A stretch of DNA of 49,707 nt, taken from NCBI GenBank assembly GCA_947626785.1, contig CANQTO010000018.1:1-49707 (forward strand). The letters run 5' to 3'. The DNA is from an uncultured Oscillospiraceae bacterium (GTDB lineage: Bacteria; Bacillota; Clostridia; Oscillospirales; Oscillospiraceae). Position 1 is the first letter of the stretch. Each line of letters begins with the position of its first letter. A program made the translations under genes and the position numbers. This document shows, piece by piece, positions 1-7,000 of the stretch. The notes under the pieces are model-generated. The model was not told the DNA's origin. It ran no database searches and worked only from the letters and a program-made list of their open reading frames with translations.

Positions 1-278
1 CCGTTGACCATCTTCAGGATCCGCTCCACCTCGCCGCCGAAGTCGGCGTGGCCCGGGGTGTCCACGATGTTGATCTTGGTGTCCCCGTACCAGACGGCGG
101 TGTTCTTGGCCATGATGGTGATGCCCCGCTCCCGCTCCAGGTCGTTGGAGTCCATGACCCGCTCCACGATCTCCTGGTTCTCCCGGTAAATGCCGGACTG
201 GCGGAGCATCTCGTCCACCAGGGTGGTCTTGCCGTGGTCCACGTGGGCGATGATGGCGACGTTTCTCAGCTTATCCAT
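1..278 (-). CDS. typA: Translational GTPase TypA/BipA, N-terminal part (runs off the window)
   Basis: This is the first 92 codons of a ribosome-associated translational GTPase of the EF-G/LepA family. The G1 loop reads [10 protein letters not shown] about residues 11-20, the switch region has RERGITI, and the G3 motif DTPGHADF follows. The wording [14 protein letters not shown] is typical of TypA rather than LepA or EF-G. The start is the ATG at 278-276, preceded on the minus strand by a G-rich Shine-Dalgarno (GGGGG). The gene continues past position 1, so domains II-V are not visible. It is divergent from the HD nucleotidase gene. TypA is known to affect ribosome function under stress and cold; nothing here shows its local regulation. 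Confidence 0.93.
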   Translation of the reverse strand, partial: MDKLRNVAIIAHVDHGKTTLVDEMLRQSGIYRENQEIVERVMDSNDLERERGITIMAKNTAVWYGDTKINIVDTPGHADFGGEVERILKMVN

Positions 279-374
279 AGGTTTCAGCCCCCTGCTCTAT
301 TCTCAACAAACTTGGATTTTAGCACCGACCGGGAAAAAATGCAAGGACTTTTCCCTGGGCCCCGCAATTTCCGG

Positions 375-403
375 TGGAAAATCTTCCGCCGTCGTGGTAC
401 AAT
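375..403 (+). promoter_or_regulatory. Probable sigma-A promoter of the yfbR-like operon
   Basis: A TACAAT -10 lies at 398-403. A weak -35 (TGGAAA, 375-380) lies 17 bases upstream. Transcription would start near 410, about 28 nt before the ATG at 438. The same TACAAT hexamer drives two other plus-strand genes in this window. Confidence 0.5.
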
Positions 404-437
404 AGGAGAAAATTCGGGAAAAATGGGGGACTACCCT

Positions 438-1025
438 ATGAGCGACAACTTTTTTGCCTATATGGCCCGCATGAAATACATCGGCCGCTGGAGCCTGATG
501 CGCAGCGCCATGCCGGAGAACATCCAGGAGCACAGCCACATGACCGCCGTCATCGCCCACGCCCTGGGCGTCATCCGGCGGGACGTGTTCGGCCAGGACT
601 GCGACCCAAACGAGTGCGCCGCCGCCGCGCTGTATCACGACTTTTCCGAGATCCTGACCGGGGATCTGCCCACGCCCATCAAGTACTACAGCCCGGAGAT
701 CCGGGAGGCCTATCAGCAGGTGGAGGAGCTGGCCTGGGAGAAGCTGCTGGCCACCCTGCCGGAGGCCCTGCGTCCGGCCTACGCGCCGCTCTTGGGCGGT
801 GAGACCCAGGAGCGGCTCCACGAGCTCATCAAGGCCGCCGACAAGCTGTCGGCCTACATCAAGTGCGTCGAGGAGCGCCGGGCCGGGAACGATGAGTTTC
901 TCTCCGCGGAGAAGCAGACTCTGGCCGCGCTGAAGGCCAGCGCCCTGCCGGAGGCAGCCTATTTTCTGGAGCACTTCATCCCCGCCTTTGAGAAGACCCT
1001 GGATGAGCTGGGGACCATCGGCTGA
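438..1025 (+). CDS. HD-domain hydrolase, YfbR-like 5'-deoxynucleotidase
   Basis: A 195-residue all-helical HD-superfamily phosphohydrolase close to YfbR/YedK-type 5'-deoxynucleotidases, which remove phosphate from deoxynucleoside monophosphates in the cytoplasm. Metal-ligand candidates are visible: H32 in QEHSH, the H67-D68 pair in LYHDFSE, and D135 in KAADKLSAY, matching the H...HD...D pattern. The surrounding TGDLPTPIKYY is also characteristic of the family. The ATG at 438 was chosen because the reading frame opens much further upstream, but only this ATG follows the TACAAT promoter. A DUF896 gene follows 18 nt downstream, so the three genes to 1426 probably form one operon. Substrate preference is inferred from family only. 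Confidence 0.85.
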   Translation: MSDNFFAYMARMKYIGRWSLMRSAMPENIQEHSHMTAVIAHALGVIRRDVFGQDCDPNECAAAALYHDFSEILTGDLPTPIKYYSPEIREAYQQVEELAWEKLLATLPEALRPAYAPLLGGETQERLHELIKAADKLSAYIKCVEERRAGNDEFLSAEKQTLAALKASALPEAAYFLEHFIPAFEKTLDELGTIG

Positions 1026-1043
1026 AAAACGGAGGGGACGAGG

Positions 1044-1268
1044 ATGGAACAGAAAAAGCTGGCCCGGATCAACGAGCTGGCCCGGCTGAAAAAGCAGCGG
1101 CCCCTGACGGAGGCCGAGGCCGCGGAGCAGGCCGCCCTGCGGCAGGAGTACCTGGCCGAGTGGCGGCAGGGGGCCGTGGCCCTGCTGGAGAACACCTATA
1201 TCGTCACCCCCGACGGGAAGAAGCACCCTCTCCCCCGGCGGGACGGGAAGAGCGGAGGGAAAGCATGA
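1044..1268 (+). CDS. DUF896 (UPF0291, YnzC-like) small protein
   Basis: A 74-residue protein matching the YnzC/DUF896 family of small cytoplasmic helical-hairpin proteins. The signature is the N-terminal KLARINELARL, followed by LTEAEAAEQAALRQEYL and a short polar tail. In Bacillus, ynzC sits in the SOS-induced yneA operon, but no such partner is seen here. A good Shine-Dalgarno (GGAGGGGACGAGG) precedes the ATG. The stop overlaps the next start in ATGA, which implies translational coupling to the 53-residue membrane protein. Function is unknown. Confidence 0.85.
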   Translation: MEQKKLARINELARLKKQRPLTEAEAAEQAALRQEYLAEWRQGAVALLENTYIVTPDGKKHPLPRRDGKSGGKA

Positions 1269-1426
1269 GCGCCCTCTCCCTGGGCATCATCGGCGGGGCC
1301 GACGGGCCCACCGTGATCTTTGTCTCAGGCTCCGCCTGGGGCCTGCTGCTCCCCCTGCTGGCCCTTCTGGCCCTGGGCTTGGGGCTCTTCCTGTGGTGGA
1401 GGAAGAGAAAAAAAGATCGGAAATAG
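1265..1426 (+). CDS. 53-residue membrane microprotein with decarboxylase-beta-like ADGPT motif
   Basis: A small protein starting in the ATGA overlap with the DUF896 gene. The first 20 residues contain GIIGGADGPTVIFV, which closely resembles the most conserved segment of beta subunits of sodium-pumping biotin-dependent decarboxylases (OadB/GcdB/MmdB). That segment carries an aspartate implicated in sodium transport. A single hydrophobic segment (about residues 24-44) and a basic tail (WWRKRKKDRK) follow. Full-length beta subunits are about 370-430 residues, so this is not a complete pump and no remnant lies around it. A strong terminator follows the stop. Either the motif has been reused as a stand-alone peptide or the gene derives from a decarboxylase fragment; the clean start, coupling and terminator favour a real gene. 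Function unknown. Confidence 0.7.
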   Translation: MSALSLGIIGGADGPTVIFVSGSAWGLLLPLLALLALGLGLFLWWRKRKKDRK

Positions 1427-1431
1427 TAAAT

Positions 1432-1470
1432 ACCGGCTTCGCCATTCGTTTAGGCGAAGCCGGTGCTTTT
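1432..1470. terminator. Bidirectional intrinsic terminator between convergent genes
   Basis: A perfect 12-bp stem (arms 1432-1443 and 1453-1464, ACCGGCTTCGCC and its complement) with a 9-nt loop is followed by GCTTTT. It lies between the stop of the 53-residue gene and the stop of the convergent DegV gene and can serve both. Confidence 0.9.
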
Positions 1471-1477
1471 CTGCCTA

Positions 1478-2356
1478 TCAGTTTTCGTAGCGCACGTCCG
1501 GCCCGGCGGGGAAGAACAGGGCCAGGGCCCCGGGGCCCACATGGGAGCCGGTCACCGGCTCGTATTCCACCCGCAGGATCTCCTTTGGGGGCCGGTTTTT
1601 CTTCAGCAGGCTCTCCAGATAGTCCGCGTCCTCCCGGCAGGCAGCCTGGGCGATGCCGACGATCTCCTTCTCCGGCTCTACGGCCAGCCGGTCGTAGCGC
1701 TCGGCCAGGGCCTCGATGGAGCGTTTCCGGCCCCGGACCTTGGCGAAGGCCACGATCTGCCCGTTCTCGTTGCCCTTCAGCAGAGGCTTGATGTGCAGCA
1801 CCATACCCACCACGGCGGAGAAGTTGGACAGGCGGCCGCCCCGGCGCAGGTGCATCAGGTCGTCCACCGTGAACACGTTGAACATGCGGCGGGAGCAGTC
1901 CTCCAGCAGGTCCGCGGCCCGGTCCGTCTCCATCCCCTGGTCCCGCAGATCCGCCGCCTTGAGGGCGATCAGCCCCTCGCCCAGGGAGGCGCCCTTGGTG
2001 TCCACCACCCGGACCCTCCGCTCCGGATAGCTCTCCATCAGCTGCTCCGCCGCGATCTTGGCCGAGTTGCAGGAGCCGGAGATGCCGGAGGACATGGAGA
2101 CGAAGATCACGTCCCCCTCCGCCAGGAAGGGCTCAAAGAAATCGGCGTAGCCCTGGGGCGGGATCTGGGAGGTGGTCACCACCACCCCGGCCTTGATGCG
2201 GGCATAGTACTCCTCGCCGCTGAAGCTCTCGGTGTCGGTGCAGGTGTAGCCGGCGCCGTCGATATAATAATGAAAGGGAATGGCCTGGATGTTCCGCTCC
2301 TTTAAAAGCCCGGTGGGCAGATTGGCGGAGGTGTCCGTCACGACAGTAAAGCTCAT
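1478..2356 (-). CDS. DegV family fatty-acid-binding protein
   Basis: A 292-residue DegV (EDD-fold) protein. The family binds a single fatty acid and acts as the FakB-type carrier for fatty-acid kinase; fakA is not in this window. Seen here: N-terminal VTDTSANLP, the mid-region SSGISGSCNSA that contacts the carboxylate, and a C-terminal GSHVGPGALALFF, where the histidine-glycine pair is typical. Length is normal. It is a single gene with its own promoter (2408-2436) and a shared terminator. Whether it supplies FakA or has another lipid role cannot be read from the sequence. Confidence 0.92.
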   Translation of the reverse strand: MSFTVVTDTSANLPTGLLKERNIQAIPFHYYIDGAGYTCTDTESFSGEEYYARIKAGVVVTTSQIPPQGYADFFEPFLAEGDVIFVSMSSGISGSCNSAKIAAEQLMESYPERRVRVVDTKGASLGEGLIALKAADLRDQGMETDRAADLLEDCSRRMFNVFTVDDLMHLRRGGRLSNFSAVVGMVLHIKPLLKGNENGQIVAFAKVRGRKRSIEALAERYDRLAVEPEKEIVGIAQAACREDADYLESLLKKNRPPKEILRVEYEPVTGSHVGPGALALFFPAGPDVRYEN

Positions 2357-2407
2357 ATCTGTTCTCCTTTTGGCCCTGAGAAGGGTCAGGTCGGTAGTTC
2401 AATCTTT

Positions 2408-2436
2408 ACTATACCCGCGCCGCCCCGGAAAGGCAA
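2408..2436 (-). promoter_or_regulatory. Sigma-A promoter of the DegV gene
   Basis: On the minus strand TTGCCT (2436-2431), a 17-nt spacer and TATAGT (2413-2408) precede the DegV start by about 50 nt. A small hairpin (CCTGA...TCAGG) lies in the leader just before the AAAGGAG ribosome-binding site. Confidence 0.75.
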
Positions 2437-2467
2437 GCTACTGTCCGTTTCGGCCTCTATACCCCGT

Positions 2468-2514
2468 TCTACCGGCCGGTAGAGAGGGAGAGAAGGGACT
2501 CTACGGGGAGTAGA
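2468..2514. promoter_or_regulatory. Two related dyads sharing TCTAC...GTAGA half-sites, possible operator
   Basis: The 320-bp space between DegV and the HlyIII gene holds a perfect 16-bp palindrome at 2468-2483 (TCTACCGG CCGGTAGA) and a second dyad at 2500-2514 with the same TCTAC/GTAGA half-sites around GGGGA. The two centres are 31-32 bp apart, about three helical turns. The remainder of the gap shows only a weak -10-like TATGCT at 2642-2647 before the HlyIII gene. No regulator can be assigned; the Xre protein at 3361 is a nearby candidate. Confidence 0.4.
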
Positions 2515-2676
2515 ATCCCCGAAATTCCGGCGTTTTTTCCACTGTTTCAGGCTCCGGCTCTCCGATCTCTCTCCTCCTCGCTTCCACCAGGCGGAGAACT
2601 GGAAAAGCCCATCTGTGTAGGTCAAAAGGCTGAAACTGTGCTATGCTGAGAGCAGAACAAGGAAAGGGGTTTTCCT

Positions 2677-3348
2677 ATGACACGTACCAAATTAGCCGAC
2701 CGGAGCCTGCCGGACTACAGCCGGGCCGAAGAGATCACCAACGTCTGCACCCACGCGGCCGGCGGGGCCCTGGGCGTGACGGCCCTGGCCCTGTGCGTGG
2801 TAAAGGCCGCGCTGGCAGGGGCAGCCTGGAAGGTGGTGGGCTCCGCCATCTACGGGGCCTCCCTGATCGTCCTGTACACCGTCTCCAGCGTGTACCACGG
2901 CCTGCGGCCGGGCATGGCCAAGAAGGTCATGCAGGTGATCGACCACTGCACCATCTATTTTCTCATCGCCGGCAGCTATACCGCCGTGGCCCTCTGCGCC
3001 CTGCGGCCGGTCTACCCGGCCCTGTGCTGGGGCCTGCTGGGCCTCCAGTGGGGCCTGACCGCCCTGGCCGTCACCCTGACCGCTATCGACCTGAAGCGCT
3101 ACCAGGTCTTCTCCATGGCCTGTTATATCTGTATGGGCTGGGCCATCGCCGCCTTTCTGCCCCAGGCCATGCGGGCGCTGACGCCTCTGGGCTTCTGGCT
3201 GCTCTTCGCCGGGGGCGTGGCCTACACTATCGGGGCCGTGCTCTACGGCATCGGCTCCAAGAAGCGCTGGATGCACTCGGTGTTCCACGTGTTCGTGGTG
3301 CTGGGCAGCCTCCTGCAATTCCTGGCGATCTACCTGCGGGCGATATAA
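2677..3348 (+). CDS. Hemolysin III / PAQR family membrane protein (YqfA/TrhA-like)
   Basis: A 223-residue integral membrane protein with about seven hydrophobic segments, of the HlyIII/PAQR superfamily. Conserved metal-site signatures are visible: SSVYHG near residue 70, the VIDHCTIYFLIAGSYT segment near 87-102, and HSVFHVFVVLGS near 200. The family contains TrhA, tied to membrane-fluidity homeostasis; the old hemolysin name reflects one B. cereus clone. The start is supported by a strong Shine-Dalgarno (AAGGAAAGGGG) 7-10 nt upstream. An Xre regulator gene follows 12 nt after the stop, so the two are likely cotranscribed. Confidence 0.92.
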   Translation: MTRTKLADRSLPDYSRAEEITNVCTHAAGGALGVTALALCVVKAALAGAAWKVVGSAIYGASLIVLYTVSSVYHGLRPGMAKKVMQVIDHCTIYFLIAGSYTAVALCALRPVYPALCWGLLGLQWGLTALAVTLTAIDLKRYQVFSMACYICMGWAIAAFLPQAMRALTPLGFWLLFAGGVAYTIGAVLYGIGSKKRWMHSVFHVFVVLGSLLQFLAIYLRAI

Positions 3349-3360
3349 GAGGGCAGCACA

Positions 3361-3600
3361 GTGTTCATCAACAAGACGGCGGACGGCAGGAACAATCTGT
3401 GCGGGCAAAAGCTCGCCTCGCTGCGAAAAGAGAGCGGCCTCTCTCAGAGGGCGCTGGCGGACAGGCTCCAGCTGCTGGGCCTGGATATGGATAAAAACGC
3501 CGTTCAGCGGATCGAGGCGGGCAAGCGCTTTGTGACGGATATCGAGCTTGCGGGCTTTGCTCGTGCTTTTGGGAAAACAGCAGACGAACTGCTGAAATAA
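3361..3600 (+). CDS. Xre/Cro-C1 family helix-turn-helix regulator
   Basis: A 79-residue single-domain HTH_3 protein. The DNA-binding unit spans almost the whole length: KLASLRKESGLSQRALADRL gives helices 1-2, DKNAVQRIEAGKRFVTDIEL the recognition helix and helix 4, and AFGKTADELL the last helix. There is no effector domain. The GTG start is favoured because GAGGG lies 7 nt upstream, just after the HlyIII stop. Cotranscription suggests it may regulate its own operon, perhaps through the dyads at 2468-2514; this is inference. Confidence 0.85.
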   Translation: MFINKTADGRNNLCGQKLASLRKESGLSQRALADRLQLLGLDMDKNAVQRIEAGKRFVTDIELAGFARAFGKTADELLK

Positions 3601-3619
3601 AGCTGCCGCATATAAAAAG

Positions 3620-3897
3620 GACCGGGGCGCAAAACTGCGCCCCGGTTCAGCTTGTAGACAAAGTCCTTTGGACTTTGTCTACAAGCTTCTGCGCCACTTT
3701 TTTCAGAAGGGCTTGCCCTTCTGAAAAAACTCGCTACGCTCGGCAAAAGCCCGGCAAGCGGGCATTTTGCTGGCGCGATCCAAACGCGAGTGGGTCTTTC
3801 CCCCTCGCGCACCCCCGCTGCTCTCTCACTTGTCATGCGCAGCATGGGGGTTGTCTACAGTCTGACCGGGGCGCAAAACTGCGCCCCGGTTCAGCTT
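3620..3897. repeat. Hairpin-rich block bounded by a 34-bp exact direct repeat
   Basis: The 333-bp space between the Xre gene and convergent proS has no gene. A 34-nt sequence occurs at 3620-3653 and again, identically, at 3864-3897 (period 244). Each copy contains a 10-bp hairpin (ACCGGGGCGC / GCGCCCCGGT) able to act as a terminator. The 210-nt interior folds into successive stems: 16 bp perfect at 3651-3666/3670-3685, 15 bp perfect at 3698-3712/3715-3729 with T6...A6 ends, an imperfect stem at 3743-3753/3759-3770, and a GC-rich one around 3788-3816. Its plan matches the block at 20985-21263. No coding frame or transposase is present. It may be a repeat family or a structured RNA. Confidence 0.75.
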
Positions 3898-3933
3898 TTC
3901 AAAAGCCTCGCAGGGTTTCCCTTTTGAAGCAGA

Positions 3934-5370
3934 TCAGTAGGCCACGCCCCAGTAGATCATGTGCTTGGCGGGGCGGCCGCAGCAGACGCAGCGGTCCCCT
4001 ACGCTCTCCTGCACCAGCGGCATGCAGCGGGAGGAAACGCCGGCCTTCTCCTTCATCTCCTCCTCGCACTTCACATCGCCGCACCACATGGTCTTGGCAA
4101 AGCCGCCCTCGGTCTCCATGAAGGTCTTGACCTCCTCCAGAGTCTGGCAGACCTTGGTGTGCTCCTCCAGGTTCTTCTTGGCCTTGGCGAAGAGCCCGTC
4201 GTGGACGCTGTCCAGCAGGGCCTGCACGCTGCTCTCCAGCTCCGCCAGAGGCACGAAGACCTTCTCGCCGCTGTCCCGGCGGCAGATGCAGCACTGGTCC
4301 TTCTCCATGTCCTTGGGCCCGATCTCGATGCGCAGGGGCACGCCCTTCATCTCGTACTCGGCGGCCTTCCAGCCCATGGACTGGTCGGACTCGTCGATCC
4401 CGGCCCGGATGCCGGCGGCCTTCAGCCGGTCCAGCAGCTCCCGTGCCGCCTCCAGGACGCCGGGCTTGTGCATGGCCACGGGGATGACCATGGCCTGGAT
4501 GGGGGCCACCCGGGGAGGCAGCACCAGGCCCCGGTTGTCCCCGTGGGTCATGATGACGCCGCCGATGGTGCGGGTGGTGAAGCCCCAGGAGGTCTCAAAG
4601 GGGGTCCGCTGCTGGTTTTCCTTGTCGGTAAAGCTGATGTCAAAGGCCCTGGCAAAGCCGTCCCCGAAATAGTGGCTGGTGCCGTTCTGGAGGGCCTTCC
4701 GGTCGTGCATCATGCACTCGATGGTGTAGGTCCGCTCTGCTCCGGCAAACTTCTCCTTGTCGGTCTTCAGACCCTTGACCACGGGCATGGCCAGCACGTT
4801 CTCGCAGATGTCCGCATAGATGTTGAGCATCCGCTCGGTCTCCTCGATGGCCTCCTCCGCGGTGGCGTGGAGGGTGTGGCCCTCCTGCCACAGAAACTCC
4901 CGGTGCCGCAGGAAGGGGCGGGTGGTCTTCTCCCAGCGGAGCACGGAGCACCACTGGTTATACAGCAGCGGCAGATCCCGCCAGGAGTGGACGATGTGGC
5001 TCCAGTGCTCGCAAAAGAGGGTCTCAGAGGTGGGTCGGACGCAGAGCCGCTCCGGCAGCTCCTCGCTGCCGCCGTGGGTGACCCAGGCGCACTCGGGGGC
5101 AAAGCCCTCTACATGGTCCTTCTCCTTTTGCAGCAGGCTCTCGGGGATCAGCAGCGGCATAGCCACGTTCACATGCCCGGTGGCCTTGAAGCGCTTGTCC
5201 ATTTCCGCCTGGATGTTCTCCCAGATCGCGTAGCCGTAGGGCCGCAGGATGAACATGCCCTTCACGCTGGTGTAGCCGATCAGGTCCGCCTTGGTGCACA
5301 CATCAGTGTACCACTGGGCGAAGTCCTGCTCCATATCGGTGATCTGCTCAACTTTCTTGTCTTTTGCCAT
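3934..5370 (-). CDS. proS: Proline--tRNA ligase (short archaeal/eukaryotic-type ProRS)
   Basis: A 478-residue class II aminoacyl-tRNA synthetase charging tRNA-Pro. The length, the absence of an editing insertion, and the C-terminal extension identify the ProS type 3 form. Visible motifs: motif 2 [20 protein letters not shown] (about 143-162), motif 3 with [16 protein letters not shown] (about 274-290), an anticodon-binding domain, and a C-terminal zinc-type region with CCICRR and RCVCCGRP ending in the family tail YWGVAY. Its sigma-A promoter leaves a leader of about 65 nt, too short for a T-box. It is a single-gene unit whose 3' side holds the 3620-3897 hairpins. Confidence 0.96.
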   Translation of the reverse strand: MAKDKKVEQITDMEQDFAQWYTDVCTKADLIGYTSVKGMFILRPYGYAIWENIQAEMDKRFKATGHVNVAMPLLIPESLLQKEKDHVEGFAPECAWVTHGGSEELPERLCVRPTSETLFCEHWSHIVHSWRDLPLLYNQWCSVLRWEKTTRPFLRHREFLWQEGHTLHATAEEAIEETERMLNIYADICENVLAMPVVKGLKTDKEKFAGAERTYTIECMMHDRKALQNGTSHYFGDGFARAFDISFTDKENQQRTPFETSWGFTTRTIGGVIMTHGDNRGLVLPPRVAPIQAMVIPVAMHKPGVLEAARELLDRLKAAGIRAGIDESDQSMGWKAAEYEMKGVPLRIEIGPKDMEKDQCCICRRDSGEKVFVPLAELESSVQALLDSVHDGLFAKAKKNLEEHTKVCQTLEEVKTFMETEGGFAKTMWCGDVKCEEEMKEKAGVSSRCMPLVQESVGDRCVCCGRPAKHMIYWGVAY

Positions 5371-5441
5371 AGGGATTTCCTCTCTTTCCGCCAGGGCCCT
5401 TGCCCCGCCGTTTTGGGCGGCAAGACCGCCGCCAAGACATC

Positions 5442-5470
5442 ATTCTACCGTTCCCTTTGACCCTTGTCAA
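5442..5470 (-). promoter_or_regulatory. Sigma-A promoter of proS
   Basis: On the minus strand TTGACA (5470-5465), 17-nt spacer, TAGAAT (5447-5442). A start near 5435 gives a ~65-nt leader that contains a GC-rich hairpin (5403-5425 region) but no T-box features. Confidence 0.85.
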
Positions 5471-5502
5471 GGGCCGAAAAGGCGCTAAATCAACAATTTT
5501 CC

Positions 5503-5531
5503 TTGACCTGCGGCTTTGCAGAGGCTATAAT
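5503..5531 (+). promoter_or_regulatory. Near-consensus sigma-A promoter of the DUF1700-like gene
   Basis: TTGACC (5503-5508), 17-nt spacer, perfect TATAAT (5526-5531). Transcription should begin near 5538, which excludes start codons upstream of that point for the following gene. It is back to back with the proS promoter. Confidence 0.88.
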
Positions 5532-5553
5532 AGCTTGTAACGTGTATCCGGAG

Positions 5554-6738
5554 GTGACCGATATCAACAAGCAGAAATTCCTGGCCGAGCTGGGCAAGCT
5601 CCTGACCTTCATGTATGAGGAGGACAGGCAGACCGCCCTGGCCCTGTACGGCAGGATGTTTGACAAAGCGGAGGACGAGATGGCCCTCTTGCAGCTGCTC
5701 GTCTCCCCCACGCGCCAGGCCGTCATCGTGGCCCGCGCCTATAACGCCCGGGAGCATAAGCTCCAGGTCTATTCCCAGTCCAGAGAATCCGCGCCCGAGA
5801 CCTCGGGGGACGAGATCCCCGATTTTGTCCGGGCGATCGATCAGATCCACCAGACCGCCGTGTCCCAGCGCATCATCGCGCCGGACGTGACCGCCGGCCA
5901 GTTCTCCCTCTTCGGGGATGACGGCGCCGATCTGCCGGAGACCTATGCGGAGCAGGATTTCGTGCCCGCCGTTCCCCCTGTGCCTGCCGTTCCCCCTGTG
6001 ACCGCCGCGGCCCCCGCAGAGGCGGAAGCGGCCCCGGCCCCCGCGGACGAACCGGCCCCCGCGGCCCCTGTTTTGGAGGAGGCTCCGGCAGAGGAAGCCG
6101 CCCCCGCGGAGGCGGAAGCGGCCCCGGCAGAAGCGCCCGCCCCTGTGGAGGCCCCCGCTGTGCCTGCCGCGCCGCCCCAGGCGGATGTGGATGAGTTTAT
6201 CGCCGGCTTTGCCATCACCGGCAGCGAGCTGCCGGCCGGGGAGGCCCCCGCTTCCGAGGAGCCGGCTCCGGCCCCGGCGGAGGCGGAAGCGGCCCCGGCC
6301 CCCGCGGCTGAACCGGTCCCGCCGGCCCCCGTTGCTCCGCGGCCCGAGCCGGAGGAGGACGAGGACGAGCCCCTGCCAGCCGGCCCTGTGGGGACGGTGC
6401 GCAAGCCCAAGACCTTCCTGCTGATCCTGTATATCCTTCTGGCCGTCCCGGTGACCGCGCTGGGGCTGCTGGTCCTGTTTATCCCCACTGTCGTCTTCTT
6501 TGTTCTGGGCGTCTCCGTGCTGGCTACCGGCGGAGTGATCTTCATGGCCGCTTTCAGCGGCTTCTCCATGCTGGCGGATATCATGCTGGTATTGGGTTCG
6601 GCGCTGATCGTGCTGGCGCTCGGCCTGCTGCTGTTCTGGATCTTTATCTGGTTCATCGGCGGCGCGATGGCCGGCCTGGTGCGGGGCGTGATCGCCCTGG
6701 CCCGGAGATGCTGCTATAAGGAGGTGCCTGCCGTATGA
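5554..6738 (+). CDS. Membrane protein with helical N-terminal domain, Ala/Pro/Glu-rich linker and C-terminal membrane bundle (DUF1700-like)
   Basis: About 394 residues. Residues 1-110 form a soluble domain beginning INKQKFLAELGKLL. Residues ~130-280 are a low-complexity Ala/Pro/Glu linker. From about 288 to 380 there are three to four membrane segments (LLILYILLAVPVTALGLLVL onward) and a short basic tail. The architecture recalls DUF1700-type proteins, in which a short N-terminal domain precedes a membrane bundle; the long linker is unusual. The start is uncertain: the promoter rules out the upstream frame opening, GTG at 5554 overlaps the GGAGG, GTG at 5542 lacks a ribosome-binding site, and the codon at correct spacing is ATC (5563). 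The next gene overlaps in ATGA. Function unknown; possibly envelope stress. Confidence 0.65.
   Translation: MTDINKQKFLAELGKLLTFMYEEDRQTALALYGRMFDKAEDEMALLQLLVSPTRQAVIVARAYNAREHKLQVYSQSRESAPETSGDEIPDFVRAIDQIHQTAVSQRIIAPDVTAGQFSLFGDDGADLPETYAEQDFVPAVPPVPAVPPVTAAAPAEAEAAPAPADEPAPAAPVLEEAPAEEAAPAEAEAAPAEAPAPVEAPAVPAAPPQADVDEFIAGFAITGSELPAGEAPASEEPAPAPAEAEAAPAPAAEPVPPAPVAPRPEPEEDEDEPLPAGPVGTVRKPKTFLLILYILLAVPVTALGLLVLFIPTVVFFVLGVSVLATGGVIFMAAFSGFSMLADIMLVLGSALIVLALGLLLFWIFIWFIGGAMAGLVRGVIALARRCCYKEVPAV
6019..6299 (+). repeat. Three exact 20-nt copies within the Ala/Pro/Glu linker
   Basis: The same 20 nt (beginning GAGGCGGAAG) occur at 6019-6038, 6109-6128 and 6280-6299, each encoding EAEAAPA, with similar sequence around them. 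This marks the linker as grown by internal duplication and likely to vary in length between strains. Confidence 0.8.
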
Positions 6739-6941
6739 GAAAAGGCTGGAAGATCGTGCTGACCATCGTGCTGATCGCCCTGTTTCTGGGCGCGGCCGGT
6801 GTGGGCGTCGGCCTGATGACCGGGGCAGACGGGATGCGCATCTACGATATCCTGGACGAGCGCTACAACATCACCATGTATTATGAGTATTCCCAGCAGG
6901 TGATGGACGCCGTCGCGGAGAGCTGGAACGCCCCAAACTAA
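6735..6941 (+). CDS. Small single-pass membrane protein
   Basis: A 68-residue protein: MRKGWK, one membrane helix (about 7-29, IVLTIVLIALFLGAAGVGVGL), then an extracytoplasmic tail of about 39 residues rich in Tyr, Asp and Glu. The ATG lies in an ATGA overlap with the preceding gene and has an excellent AAGGAGGTG ribosome-binding site inside it, so the two proteins are cotranslated and probably act together. A terminator follows 10 nt after the stop. No family recognised. Confidence 0.78.
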   Translation: MRKGWKIVLTIVLIALFLGAAGVGVGLMTGADGMRIYDILDERYNITMYYEYSQQVMDAVAESWNAPN

Positions 6942-6951
6942 ATAGCTGAAA

Positions 6952-6984
6952 AAAGCGCCTGCCGGTTTGGCAGGCGCTTTCTTT
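6952..6984. terminator. Bidirectional terminator
   Basis: A perfect 12-bp stem (6952-6963 / 6969-6980, AAAGCGCCTGCC) with loop GGTTT and flanking A and T runs separates the membrane-protein pair from the convergent ferritin gene. Confidence 0.92.
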
Positions 6985-7000
6985 CGTGCGATCGTCTCTT

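Noticed and set aside
3620-3897. CRISPR array
   Set aside because: Only two repeat copies exist with a 210-nt interior of hairpins, and no cas genes are nearby.
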